Origin: an uncultured bacterium
GTDB lineage: Bacteria; Acidobacteriota; Thermoanaerobaculia; Multivoradales; JAHEKO01
Assembly: GCA_938016625.1 (NCBI GenBank)
Contig: CALILB010000299.1
Span: forward strand, 1-6,094
Direction: 5' to 3'
DNA length: 6,094 nucleotides
The position numbers and the translations under genes are program-made. The notes below the pieces were generated by a model, which had not been told where the DNA came from, searched no databases, and was given only the letters and a program-made list of their open reading frames with translations. This document shows positions 1 through 5,771 of the stretch, piece after piece. The number at the start of each line of letters is the position of its first letter. Position 1 is the stretch's first letter.

Positions 1-945
1 CGCGGCCATGCCGATAACACCGAGCGACTCGACGACCGGGCTGGACAGAGTCGACAGAAACTGAGCCCAAAGGTTGATCCGGAGATGCCGTCGCGTTACC
101 TGCTTGAATCTGTCGAACTCGAACTCCTCCATGTTGAAGGCCTTGACCACGCGGTGACCGCGAACACTCTCGGCGACCAGGTTGGCCAGGTCGGCCATTC
201 GCTCCTGGGAGCGGTGGCTGCTCTTTCGCATGCCTTTGCCGAACCGAATGATGGGAAAGACGAACATGGGTGTGAGAATCAGACAGATCAACGCCAGCTG
301 CAGATGGGTCGACAGGAGCAGCGCCACCAGAAAAGTCAGGGTCAACGACTGCTGCACCAAGTCGATGACGCGATAGGAAACGACGGTCTGGATCATCCCG
401 ACATCGTTGACGATCCGGCTGATGAGCTCACCCGATGGGTGCTCGGTGTGAAACCGACTCGACTGACTGAGGATGACCGAGTAGAGATCGTTGCGGATGT
501 CCGTGGTCACCCGCAGGCCGATTTGCTGGAAGGTATAGGCACTCAGAAAGCCGGTGAGACCCCGGCCCAGGAAGACGACCACGACCAGAATCGGCAGAAA
601 GTAGACCACCGTCTGGTCGGTAATGCCAAACGACTCCTTGAGACGTGTGTAGGCTTGGTCCAGACGGGCCTTGAGGTTGAGTCCTCGGATCGGCCCTGCC
701 ACCGTCGCCTCGAGGCCCTGTGCGGAGTCGGTCGGTGTCCCACCACCGTTGCTCGGTCCGTTGGTGAGTGAGCCGACGACCCCCGGTGTCACGCCGTCGG
801 CCAGCAGAACTTCTCCCAGAACGGGGTCGACCAGGGAGATCATCATCGCCGTCGACAGGCCATACAACATGGCAAAGAACGCCGCCACGACGGCCAGCAG
901 CGCGTAGCGTCGGAAATACCCCAGCAGAAAGGGCAGAAGCTTCAA
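1..945 (-). CDS. msbA: MsbA-like lipid A/LPS exporter, ABC transmembrane domain (partial, C-terminal half beyond left edge)
   Basis: This is the first 315 residues of an ABC exporter half-transporter in the inner membrane. By family and by its place right after lpxB, it probably flips lipid A-core or a related lipid. Hydrophobic segments lie near residues 14-37, 112-137, 190-212 and 215-234. The cytoplasmic signature of the ABC membrane domain is clear: SGELISRIVNDV at 171-182, and a helix with AESVRGHRVVKAF at 258-270. The nucleotide-binding domain (Walker A, ABC signature, Walker B) is off the window, so specificity cannot be proved. The start is TTG at 945: the codon just upstream in frame is TAG, and AAGGGAG (952-958) sits 6 nt before it. 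The loop between the first two membrane segments is about 70 residues and carries a Gly/Pro/Ser/Thr-rich stretch (about 59-76), longer than in E. coli MsbA. It lies 23 bp after lpxB. It could be another lipid or multidrug exporter of the same fold. Confidence 0.85.
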   Translation of the reverse strand, partial: MKLLPFLLGYFRRYALLAVVAAFFAMLYGLSTAMMISLVDPVLGEVLLADGVTPGVVGSLTNGPSNGGGTPTDSAQGLEATVAGPIRGLNLKARLDQAYTRLKESFGITDQTVVYFLPILVVVVFLGRGLTGFLSAYTFQQIGLRVTTDIRNDLYSVILSQSSRFHTEHPSGELISRIVNDVGMIQTVVSYRVIDLVQQSLTLTFLVALLLSTHLQLALICLILTPMFVFPIIRFGKGMRKSSHRSQERMADLANLVAESVRGHRVVKAFNMEEFEFDRFKQVTRRHLRINLWAQFLSTLSSPVVESLGVIGMAA

Positions 946-969
946 CTAGGGCTCCCTTCGACTCCGCAT
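946..969 (-). other. 7-codon mini-ORF between lpxB and the msbA-like gene
   Basis: An ATG at 969 overlaps the lpxB stop as TGATG, the usual arrangement for translational coupling. The purine-rich end of lpxB (GGAGGAGGAG) provides a strong Shine-Dalgarno sequence before it. The frame reads MRSRREP and then meets TAG at 946-948, directly adjacent to and in frame with the TTG start of the transporter. It may be a reinitiation leader, or the original start region of the transporter broken by one nonsense change or a sequencing error. No peptide function is claimed. Confidence 0.4.
952..958 (-). promoter_or_regulatory. Ribosome binding site deciding the TTG start of the msbA-like gene
   Basis: AAGGGAG on the minus strand lies 6 nt before TTG 945. 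It lies inside the 7-codon mini-ORF. Because the frame is closed by TAG directly upstream of the TTG, this site makes TTG the most likely start. The next in-frame ATG is at about residue 26, inside the first membrane segment. Confidence 0.65.
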
Positions 970-2099
970 CACTCCTCCTCCAAGTGGACCAATACCTGCT
1001 TGGCGGCCCGACGGCTTGCACCGGATTCGCCAAGCATACCGCGTAACTCCGAAAGTGCGTTCCGCATCATTCTAATCTTTTTGGGGTCGCCCAGCAGGGA
1101 GGAGGCCAAGGAGGCTATCGCCTCCGGTGACGCGTCGTCCTGGAGGAGCTCGGGTACGGCCTCACGACCCAGGACCAGATTGACCAGACTCACGTGGGGG
1201 AGACGGATAATCAGCCGCCCTATAAAGGCACTTCCCACACCAACTCGATAGACGACGATCATCGGCGTGCCCAGAAGTCCGACTTCCAGAGTCGCGGTAC
1301 CCGAGGCACAGAGGACGAGGTGTGAGGCGGCGATATGCTCGAAACGGTCCTTCGAGACGACATCGACGTCGAGATCGAACTCCGACAGGACTTGATCGAT
1401 CTGCTCGCGTTCGATCGTTGGCGCCTTGATCAGCACCAGGCGCACCGACACCTCACGGGCCAGCTCTTCCGCCGCTCGCAGAAGTGTCCGTAGGATTGCC
1501 TTGATCTCGCTGGAACGGGAGCCGGGAAGCAAAGCTACCTGAAAAGGCTCTCGCACCGGCTCCTCTCGGTCCCACACCTGTGGCAGGCTGGGTACCTCGT
1601 CGACCAACGGATGCCCCACGTCGACGGCCTCGACACCGTGCCGTCGATAGAAGTCGACCTCGAACGGGAGGATGACCAGCATTTCGTCCACCCAGCGCGC
1701 GATCGATTTGACCCGTCCCCGTCTCCAGGCCCACACCTGTGGGCTGATGTAGTAGACGACATCGACTCCACGCTTCTTGAGTGCCTTGGCCAGGCGGAGA
1801 TTGAAATCGGGCGAGTCGATGAGCACCGCCGCCGCCGGCTTCCGGCGATCGACCTCCTGCAGCAGCAAGGAGAAGATCTCACGCGCTCGTCTCAGGACCC
1901 CGAGCGCTTCGGTGATTCCGACTACGGATATCTCGCTGCTGTGAGCCACGGGATCGAGTCCCGCCTGTTGAAGCTCATCGCCGCCCAGCCCAAACGCCGC
2001 GGCCCGAGGCTCGATCTGGCGGAGCTCCTCGAGGAGACGGGCCCCATGCAAGTCGCCGGAAGCCTCGCCTGCGACTATCAGTAGATCCTTGCCGCCCAT
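969..2099 (-). CDS. lpxB: Lipid-A-disaccharide synthase LpxB
   Basis: LpxB is a GT19 glycosyltransferase at the inner face of the inner membrane. It joins UDP-2,3-diacylglucosamine and lipid X into the lipid A disaccharide monophosphate, releasing UDP. The 376 residues match the family's usual length (382 in E. coli). Visible motifs in order: AGEASGDLHGA at 10-20, GLGG at 37-40, SVVGITE at 58-64, IDSPDFNLRLAK at 94-105 (D98 is at the position of the essential Asp known in E. coli), YYISPQVWAWRRGRVK at 116-131, LPFE at 144-147, GHPL at 162-165, LLPGSRSSEI at 190-199 (with the conserved Arg), ASGTATLE at 265-272, and LVNLVLGR followed by PELLQ at 305-320. All expected motifs are intact. ATG 2099 has AGGA (2106-2109) 6 nt upstream. 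It follows the 66-residue membrane-protein gene by 19 bp and its stop overlaps the next ATG as TGATG, so it is surely cotranscribed with the transporter. Confidence 0.97.
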   Translation of the reverse strand: MGGKDLLIVAGEASGDLHGARLLEELRQIEPRAAAFGLGGDELQQAGLDPVAHSSEISVVGITEALGVLRRAREIFSLLLQEVDRRKPAAAVLIDSPDFNLRLAKALKKRGVDVVYYISPQVWAWRRGRVKSIARWVDEMLVILPFEVDFYRRHGVEAVDVGHPLVDEVPSLPQVWDREEPVREPFQVALLPGSRSSEIKAILRTLLRAAEELAREVSVRLVLIKAPTIEREQIDQVLSEFDLDVDVVSKDRFEHIAASHLVLCASGTATLEVGLLGTPMIVVYRVGVGSAFIGRLIIRLPHVSLVNLVLGREAVPELLQDDASPEAIASLASSLLGDPKKIRMMRNALSELRGMLGESGASRRAAKQVLVHLEEE

Positions 2100-2118
2100 G
2101 TCGGGTCCTGGGCGTTAC

Positions 2119-2319
2119 TCAGGAAGGAAACGGCACCGGGGGGCCTGAAGGGAAGGGATACATCAGCCAAGCGAGGAGTATTCCGCCGACCAACATACCG
2201 AGAAAAAGCTGCAAGAAGATCTTGATCTGGCTCCGCCGGTCTCGCTTCCAGAGCAGGGTGAAGAAGACGCTGACCAGCAGCGCGTACAAGGTCATCAGAA
2301 AAAGGTGGCTTTGCGGCAT
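2119..2319 (-). CDS. Small two-segment membrane protein, family not recognised
   Basis: A 66-residue protein with two hydrophobic stretches, about residues 5-24 and 33-54, joined by a strongly basic loop (KRDRRSQIK at 25-33). The C-terminus is short and proline-rich (PFPSGPPVPFPS). By the positive-inside rule the loop should be cytoplasmic and both ends should face the periplasm. ATG 2319 has AAGGAG (2331-2336) 11 nt upstream, overlapping the end of the preceding gene, with only 8 bp between the two genes; lpxB follows after 19 bp. That tight packing, intact frame and coherent topology are the evidence that the gene is real. Its position before lpxB suggests an envelope role, but no function can be assigned. 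It resembles LapA of E. coli in size and context but not in loop charge. Confidence 0.72.
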   Translation of the reverse strand: MPQSHLFLMTLYALLVSVFFTLLWKRDRRSQIKIFLQLFLGMLVGGILLAWLMYPFPSGPPVPFPS

Positions 2320-2327
2320 GGGCGAAG

Positions 2328-2738
2328 CTACTCCTTCTTGCCCCGGCCGATATCCATGACGTCGAGGATCAGCAGAAGATTCATCAGACCGGCGGTCAAG
2401 AGAAAAGCAGTACCGTATTCGTAGGTTGGCGAGATCACGTCGCCCTCGTAGCCAACCGGATACCTCAAGATGAAATAGGGTGCGCCCATGCCCATGGCGC
2501 CGATCGTCGCGAGGATGGTCAGGGGCTCGTTGGGCAAAACTCTGTGCAGGTTACCGCCCAGAGAGCAGCCGATGGCTACCGCGGCCAACACCAGGATAAG
2601 AAAAACCAGCGCGCGGACACGCTTGCCGAGCAGGTAATGGCCGGCGCCCGGGATCAACCAGGCGACCACCAGGTAGCCAAAGAGCTTCGAGCTCGCCATC
2701 TCGATCTCGGTGGACGCCGATGAGTTTTGCTCGTTCAA
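2328..2738 (-). CDS. Small polytopic membrane protein, probably DUF6677-like
   Basis: With the TTG start at 2738 the protein has 136 residues. A polar N-terminus (1-18) is followed by hydrophobic stretches at about 19-37, 42-62, 73-91 and 109-126, then a short basic tail (RGKKE). The motif WLIPGAGHYLLGKR at 27-40 resembles the glycine-rich hairpin of TM2-type proteins and, from memory, the DUF6677 family of Acidobacteriota; this label is unverified. TTG 2738 is preferred because GAGG (2744-2747) lies 5 nt upstream and the gene then starts 7 bp after the HIT stop. An ATG at 2699 (123 residues) is possible but has no clear ribosome binding site, and an in-frame ATG at 2828 would overlap the HIT gene by 83 bp. 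The protein is presumably in the inner membrane; its function is unknown. Confidence 0.78.
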   Translation of the reverse strand: MNEQNSSASTEIEMASSKLFGYLVVAWLIPGAGHYLLGKRVRALVFLILVLAAVAIGCSLGGNLHRVLPNEPLTILATIGAMGMGAPYFILRYPVGYEGDVISPTYEYGTAFLLTAGLMNLLLILDVMDIGRGKKE

Positions 2739-2743
2739 CTCGA

Positions 2744-2747
2744 CCTC
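2744..2747 (-). promoter_or_regulatory. Ribosome binding site deciding the TTG start of the DUF6677-like gene
   Basis: GAGG on the minus strand overlaps the HIT stop codon (TGAGG) and is 5 nt from TTG 2738. No comparable purine run precedes the ATG at 2699. It favours the TTG start and stop-start coupling with the HIT gene. Confidence 0.45.
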
Positions 2748-3231
2748 ATATCTCCGCAAAAAGTGGCCGCAGCCTGTCCAATATCTGGGCAGGCTCTTCT
2801 GGGACGACTCGCACGCCCCCGAGAACACTCATGAAGTTGGTGTCACCACTCCAGCGGGGAACAATGTGAAAGTGAAAATGATCGGGCACACCGGCGCCGG
2901 CGGCACGCCCCAGATTCATGCCCAGATTGAAGCCTTCGGGCGAGTAGGCCTTCTCGAGCACCTTCTGGCTCCTGAGAATCAGCGGCCAGAACTCGCTAAA
3001 TTCATCTTCGGCCATCGCCAGCGGTGCGGCGAGGTGTTTCAAGGGCGCCACCATCAAATGTCCATTGGTGTATGGATGCAGATTGAGCATTACCAAGAAG
3101 TGATCCGACAAATGGACAACCAGCCGCTCCGGATCGTCGGGCTCCGCTGCCGCCTCGCAGAAAAAACAACCCTCGGACTTCGAGCTCACAGAGATGTACG
3201 AGTACCTCCAAGGGGTGAAGAGCGTCTGCAT
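2746..3231 (-). CDS. HIT-family nucleotide hydrolase/phosphorylase (Ap4A phosphorylase-like)
   Basis: A 161-residue cytosolic histidine-triad protein that should act on nucleotide phosphoanhydride or phosphoramidate bonds. The N-terminal MQTLFTPWRYSYI is typical of the branch that includes the mycobacterial Ap4A phosphorylase. A CxxC pair (C22, C25) is probably a zinc site. The core contains NLHPYTNGHLMVAP at 50-63, GFNLGMNLGRAAGAG at 100-114, and the catalytic triad DHFHFHIVPRW at 117-127 with His118, His120 and His122; the last is the expected nucleophile. GDTNFMSVLGG after the triad is also typical of that branch. The substrate cannot be fixed from sequence: Ap4A, ADP or adenosine phosphoramidate are all possible. 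ATG 3231 is the first start after an in-frame TGA, and it fits the family N-terminus. The gene begins 24 bp after ihfB, in a gap occupied by a perfect hairpin. Confidence 0.93.
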   Translation of the reverse strand: MQTLFTPWRYSYISVSSKSEGCFFCEAAAEPDDPERLVVHLSDHFLVMLNLHPYTNGHLMVAPLKHLAAPLAMAEDEFSEFWPLILRSQKVLEKAYSPEGFNLGMNLGRAAGAGVPDHFHFHIVPRWSGDTNFMSVLGGVRVVPEEPAQILDRLRPLFAEI

Positions 3232-3236
3232 CGGAA

Positions 3237-3259
3237 GTGATCGGTACCCCTCCGATCAC
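3237..3259 (-). promoter_or_regulatory. Perfect 8-bp hairpin across the ihfB stop, just before the HIT start
   Basis: On the minus strand the arms GTGATCGG (3259-3252) and CCGATCAC (3244-3237) are perfect inverted repeats around a 7-nt loop, AGGGGTA. The 5' arm contains the ihfB stop TGA, and the 3' arm ends 5 nt before the HIT ATG. The only purine-rich ribosome-binding candidate (GGAGGGG) is partly in the 5' arm and partly in the loop. No T-run follows, so it is not a classical terminator. It may tune HIT translation or mark an RNA-processing site. Confidence 0.5.
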
Positions 3260-3555
3260 GACTCACTGTTCAGGAGTTCTTTGAGCTCTTTTCCCGGTTT
3301 GAAATAGGGAATCCGCTTGGGAGGAACAGCTACCCGGTCGCCGGTTTTGGGATTACGACCGATGCGAGCTCCACGGTGGCGGATGCGAAAGCTGCCAAAC
3401 CCGCGCAGCTCGATCTTCTCTCCCTCTTTCAGGGACTGGACAATGCTCTCGAAGACGGTGTTGACGATGAGCTCGGCGTGCTTCTTGGTCAGCTGAGTGG
3501 TGTTTGCGACTTTCTCCACCAACTCGGCTTTGGTCATTCCTTCTTTCAGTTCCAC
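3256..3555 (-). CDS. ihfB: HU/IHF-family DNA-binding protein, IHF beta-like
   Basis: A 99-residue nucleoid-associated protein that bends DNA as a dimer. The N-terminal helical part begins MTKAELVEKVA (7-17). The beta-arm region reads RGFGSFRIRHRGARIGRNPK at 51-70 with the intercalating proline in RNP (67-69), and the C-terminal helix starts in PYFKPGKELK (83-92). GRNPKTGD and FKPGKEL resemble IHF beta more than IHF alpha, and the position directly after rpsA matches the E. coli rpsA-ihfB order. Whether it works as a homodimer or with an IHF alpha partner encoded elsewhere is unknown. The GTG start at 3555 is preferred because GGGGGAG (3560-3566) lies 4 nt upstream. ATG 3537 gives the more usual family N-terminus (93 residues), but its AAGGA touches the start codon with no spacer. 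It lies 83 bp after rpsA. Confidence 0.93.
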   Translation of the reverse strand: MELKEGMTKAELVEKVANTTQLTKKHAELIVNTVFESIVQSLKEGEKIELRGFGSFRIRHRGARIGRNPKTGDRVAVPPKRIPYFKPGKELKELLNSES

Positions 3556-3581
3556 CGATCTCCCCCGTTTTCACATTCAAC

Positions 3582-3622
3582 ACGCCAAGTGGAGCAAAGC
3601 CCGGGCAAGCTCCAGAGGGCGT
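3582..3622 (-). other. Inverted repeat in the rpsA-ihfB gap (no terminator T-run)
   Basis: On the minus strand ACGCC (3622-3618) pairs with GGCGT (3586-3582). Inside, after a 3 by 3 internal loop, TGGAGC (3614-3609) pairs with GCTCCA (3595-3590). The apical loop contains the palindrome GCCCGGGC (3606-3599). The structure starts 17 nt after the rpsA stop and ends 26 nt before the ihfB start. No T-run follows, so intrinsic termination is unlikely. An mRNA-stabilising or partial-attenuation role after the abundant rpsA message is possible. Confidence 0.4.
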
Positions 3623-3638
3623 AAAGAGAATCCTCCAA

Positions 3639-5741
3639 CTAGCTCTCCGACTTCTTGCTCTCCTCGTCCTCCTCGGCCGGTCCTTCCTCATCGGCCGGGG
3701 CCTCCTCGCTTACCTCATCGCCGGACGGCTCTTCCGCCTTGGCCTCGGCAGCAGCCTCGTCGGTGGCAGGCACCGGCTCGGCCGCCTCTTCCGCCTCCAC
3801 CTCGACGGCCTTTTGGGCCACCTCGGTCGCCGGCTCCTCGGGCGCGGCCTCTTCCGCCACAGGCTCCTCGGTTGCCGCCTCTTCCGCCACAGGCTCCTCG
3901 GTTGCGGCCTCTTCTGCCACCGCCTCCTCGGGCGCAGGCTCTTCGGCCGCGGCCTCCTCGACAACGGCGGCCTCTGCCTCCAGCTCCTCCTCTTCTTCTT
4001 CGACGCTGGTCACCTCGGCCTCTGCCGCCGCCATCTCCTCGGCTTTGGCGGCCTCGGCCTTCTGGTATTCGGCCTCGAGCTCGGCGGCCTCATCCTCGCT
4101 TGGCTGCGGGACGCCGCGCATGGTCAGACCGACCTTCTTCTCATCGTCCTCGATCCGCAGGATGCGCGCACTCGCCCAATCGCCGACGGAGAACTGGCTC
4201 TCCAGCCCGCCGCTGCCGACATCGATCTCGCTGACGTGCGCGAGCCCTTCGAGTCCTTCGAAGATGTCCACGAACAGACCGAAGTCGGTCACGTTCACCA
4301 CTCGGCCCGTCACCGTATCGCCGACCCTGTTCTCGGCGACAAATGAATCCCACTCATTGGGCAGGAACTCCTTGATCGACAGAGAAACACGCTGATTCTC
4401 GACGTCGATATTGGTCACCCGAGCCTTGACGTCATCACCCTTCTTGACGATCTCACTCGGGTGCTTGACACGCTTGGTCCAGCTCATGTCGGAGACATGG
4501 ATCAGACCATCGATCTCCTCCGTGATCTGGACAAATGCTCCAAACTCGGTCAGGTTGCGAACCTTGCCTTCGATAACCGAGCCCACTGGATGGCTGACCG
4601 CCAGCTCCTCCCAGGGGTTGCGCTCGGCCTGCCGCAACGACAAGCTGATGCGGCGCTGTCCCAGATCGAGCTCGGACACGATGGCCTCGACCTCGTCGTC
4701 GACATTGAGGATTTTGGCCGGATTGACGACCTTCTTGGTCCACGACATCTCGCTGACGTGGATCAGGCCCTCGACCCCTTCCTCCAGTTCGATAAATGCG
4801 CCGTAGTCGACCAGGCTGACAACTTTTCCTCGCACTCGTGAGCCCAAGGGATATTTCTTGTCGACCAGAGTCCAGGGGTCCTCCGACCGCTGCTTGTAAC
4901 CCAGCGAGACCCTTTCGGTTTCGGGGTCGAACTTGAGGACCACGACTTCGATCTCGTCGCCGACCGAGAAGTACTCCGACGGATGGTTGACCCGTCCCCA
5001 GGAGATGTCGGTGATGTGTAGCAGGCCGTCGATGCCACCCAGGTCGACAAAGACACCGTAGTCGGTGATGTTCTTGACCACGCCTTGCAGGCGGACGCCC
5101 TCGGCGAGCTGCTCGAGAGTCTCGGCCTTCTTGGCGGCGAACTCCTTGACCAGGACCGCCTTGCGAGAAAGTACGACGTTGTTCCGGCGGCGATCCATGC
5201 TGATGACCTTGAACTCGAGGTCCTTGCCCCGCAGGGACTCCAGATTCTTCACCGGCTTGATGTCTACCAGAGAACCCGGCAGAAAGGCGCGGATGCCGAC
5301 GTCGACCGTCAGGCCACCCTTGATTCGATCGATGACTCGGCCGTGGATGATCTCACCGGCCTTGTAGCTCTTCTCGATCTCCGCCCAGACCTTCATCCTC
5401 TCCGCTTTTTGCTTCGAGAGAACGACATGGCCTTCGGCGTCCTCGGTCCTCTCCAGCAGAACCTCGACGTCGTCGCCTACCTCGACCGTGACATTGCCTT
5501 CGTAGTCCATGAACTCGTCGATCGGGACCAGTCCTTCGGACTTGTAGCCGACGTCGACAATCACATGGTTGGAGCTGATGCCGATGACATGACCGGTGAC
5601 AATCTGCCCCTCCGCGAGATGCCGCATGCTCTCGTCATACATCGATACCATTTCATCGTAATCGAGCTCGGTCTTCTCTTCTTCGCTGCCGTCGGCGTCG
5701 GCAACGTCGGACGACCGCTCCTGTTCTTCAATGGACTCCAT
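3639..5741 (-). CDS. rpsA: 30S ribosomal protein S1, six S1 motifs plus long acidic tail
   Basis: S1 binds mRNA on the 30S subunit and helps unfold and load it for initiation. The protein has 700 residues against 557 in E. coli. Six S1 (OB-fold) motifs are visible at about 43-112, 127-195, 212-284, 297-371, 384-458 and 471-543. The first two are the divergent, ribosome-anchoring type; motifs 3 to 6 carry the repeated pattern FGxFVxxxxxxxGLxHVS. After residue 545 comes a tail of about 155 residues made mostly of Glu and Ala, with a four-unit 10-residue repeat at 600-639; this accounts for the extra length. ATG 5741 is chosen because AGGAGGT (5751-5757) lies 9 nt upstream. The frame extends further upstream to about 5876, but that stretch is the promoter and leader. 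It is first in the operon and followed by ihfB. Confidence 0.97.
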   Translation of the reverse strand: MESIEEQERSSDVADADGSEEEKTELDYDEMVSMYDESMRHLAEGQIVTGHVIGISSNHVIVDVGYKSEGLVPIDEFMDYEGNVTVEVGDDVEVLLERTEDAEGHVVLSKQKAERMKVWAEIEKSYKAGEIIHGRVIDRIKGGLTVDVGIRAFLPGSLVDIKPVKNLESLRGKDLEFKVISMDRRRNNVVLSRKAVLVKEFAAKKAETLEQLAEGVRLQGVVKNITDYGVFVDLGGIDGLLHITDISWGRVNHPSEYFSVGDEIEVVVLKFDPETERVSLGYKQRSEDPWTLVDKKYPLGSRVRGKVVSLVDYGAFIELEEGVEGLIHVSEMSWTKKVVNPAKILNVDDEVEAIVSELDLGQRRISLSLRQAERNPWEELAVSHPVGSVIEGKVRNLTEFGAFVQITEEIDGLIHVSDMSWTKRVKHPSEIVKKGDDVKARVTNIDVENQRVSLSIKEFLPNEWDSFVAENRVGDTVTGRVVNVTDFGLFVDIFEGLEGLAHVSEIDVGSGGLESQFSVGDWASARILRIEDDEKKVGLTMRGVPQPSEDEAAELEAEYQKAEAAKAEEMAAAEAEVTSVEEEEEELEAEAAVVEEAAAEEPAPEEAVAEEAATEEPVAEEAATEEPVAEEAAPEEPATEVAQKAVEVEAEEAAEPVPATDEAAAEAKAEEPSGDEVSEEAPADEEGPAEEDEESKKSES
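3825..3944 (-). repeat. 30-bp tandem repeat in the rpsA tail (four units, two nearly identical)
   Basis: Four in-frame units encode EEPAPEEAVA, EEAATEEPVA, EEAATEEPVA and EEAAPEEPAT (residues 600-639). At DNA level, 3847-3875 and 3877-3905 are identical over 29 bases, and the outer units have diverged. Since 30 is a multiple of 3, gain or loss of a unit would keep the frame, so tail length may vary between strains. Confidence 0.85.
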
Positions 5742-5750
5742 GAAAACACA

Positions 5751-5757
5751 ACCTCCT
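5751..5757 (-). promoter_or_regulatory. Strong ribosome binding site of rpsA
   Basis: AGGAGGT on the minus strand, 9 nt before ATG 5741, matches the anti-Shine-Dalgarno sequence over seven bases. It fixes the rpsA start well inside the longer open frame. It differs from E. coli rpsA, which is known to lack a strong Shine-Dalgarno sequence. Confidence 0.9.
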
Positions 5758-5771
5758 GAGTTTCTTGGGAT

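Noticed and set aside
85..771. Long plus-strand open frame (228 codons)
   Set aside because: It is antisense to the msbA-like gene, whose protein has clear ABC exporter motifs; the plus-strand product has no recognisable domain.
428..1033. Minus-strand frame of 201 codons across the lpxB-msbA junction
   Set aside because: It overlaps both real genes in another frame, and its product is Arg/Gly/Ser-rich without domains.
1217..1226. TATAAA-like motif on the plus strand as a promoter
   Set aside because: It lies inside lpxB with no matching -35 box and no plus-strand gene downstream.
1611..2084. Plus-strand open frame of 157 codons opposite lpxB
   Set aside because: LpxB motifs on the other strand are complete; the antisense product looks like no known protein.
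2119..2319. Identification of the 66-residue membrane protein as LapA
   Set aside because: Size and operon position are similar, but the loop between its two segments is basic and so predicted cytoplasmic, opposite to LapA topology.
3825..3944. 30-bp repeats as a CRISPR array
   Set aside because: The units are directly adjacent with no spacers and are in frame inside rpsA.
3504..4395. Overlapping plus-strand open frames of 245-280 codons, rich in Leu, Pro or Ser
   Set aside because: They are mirror images of the repetitive Glu/Ala codons in the S1 tail; low complexity and no domain.
5085..5759. Plus-strand open frame of 224 codons
   Set aside because: Antisense to the well-supported S1 motifs of rpsA; explained by codon bias of a GC-rich gene.
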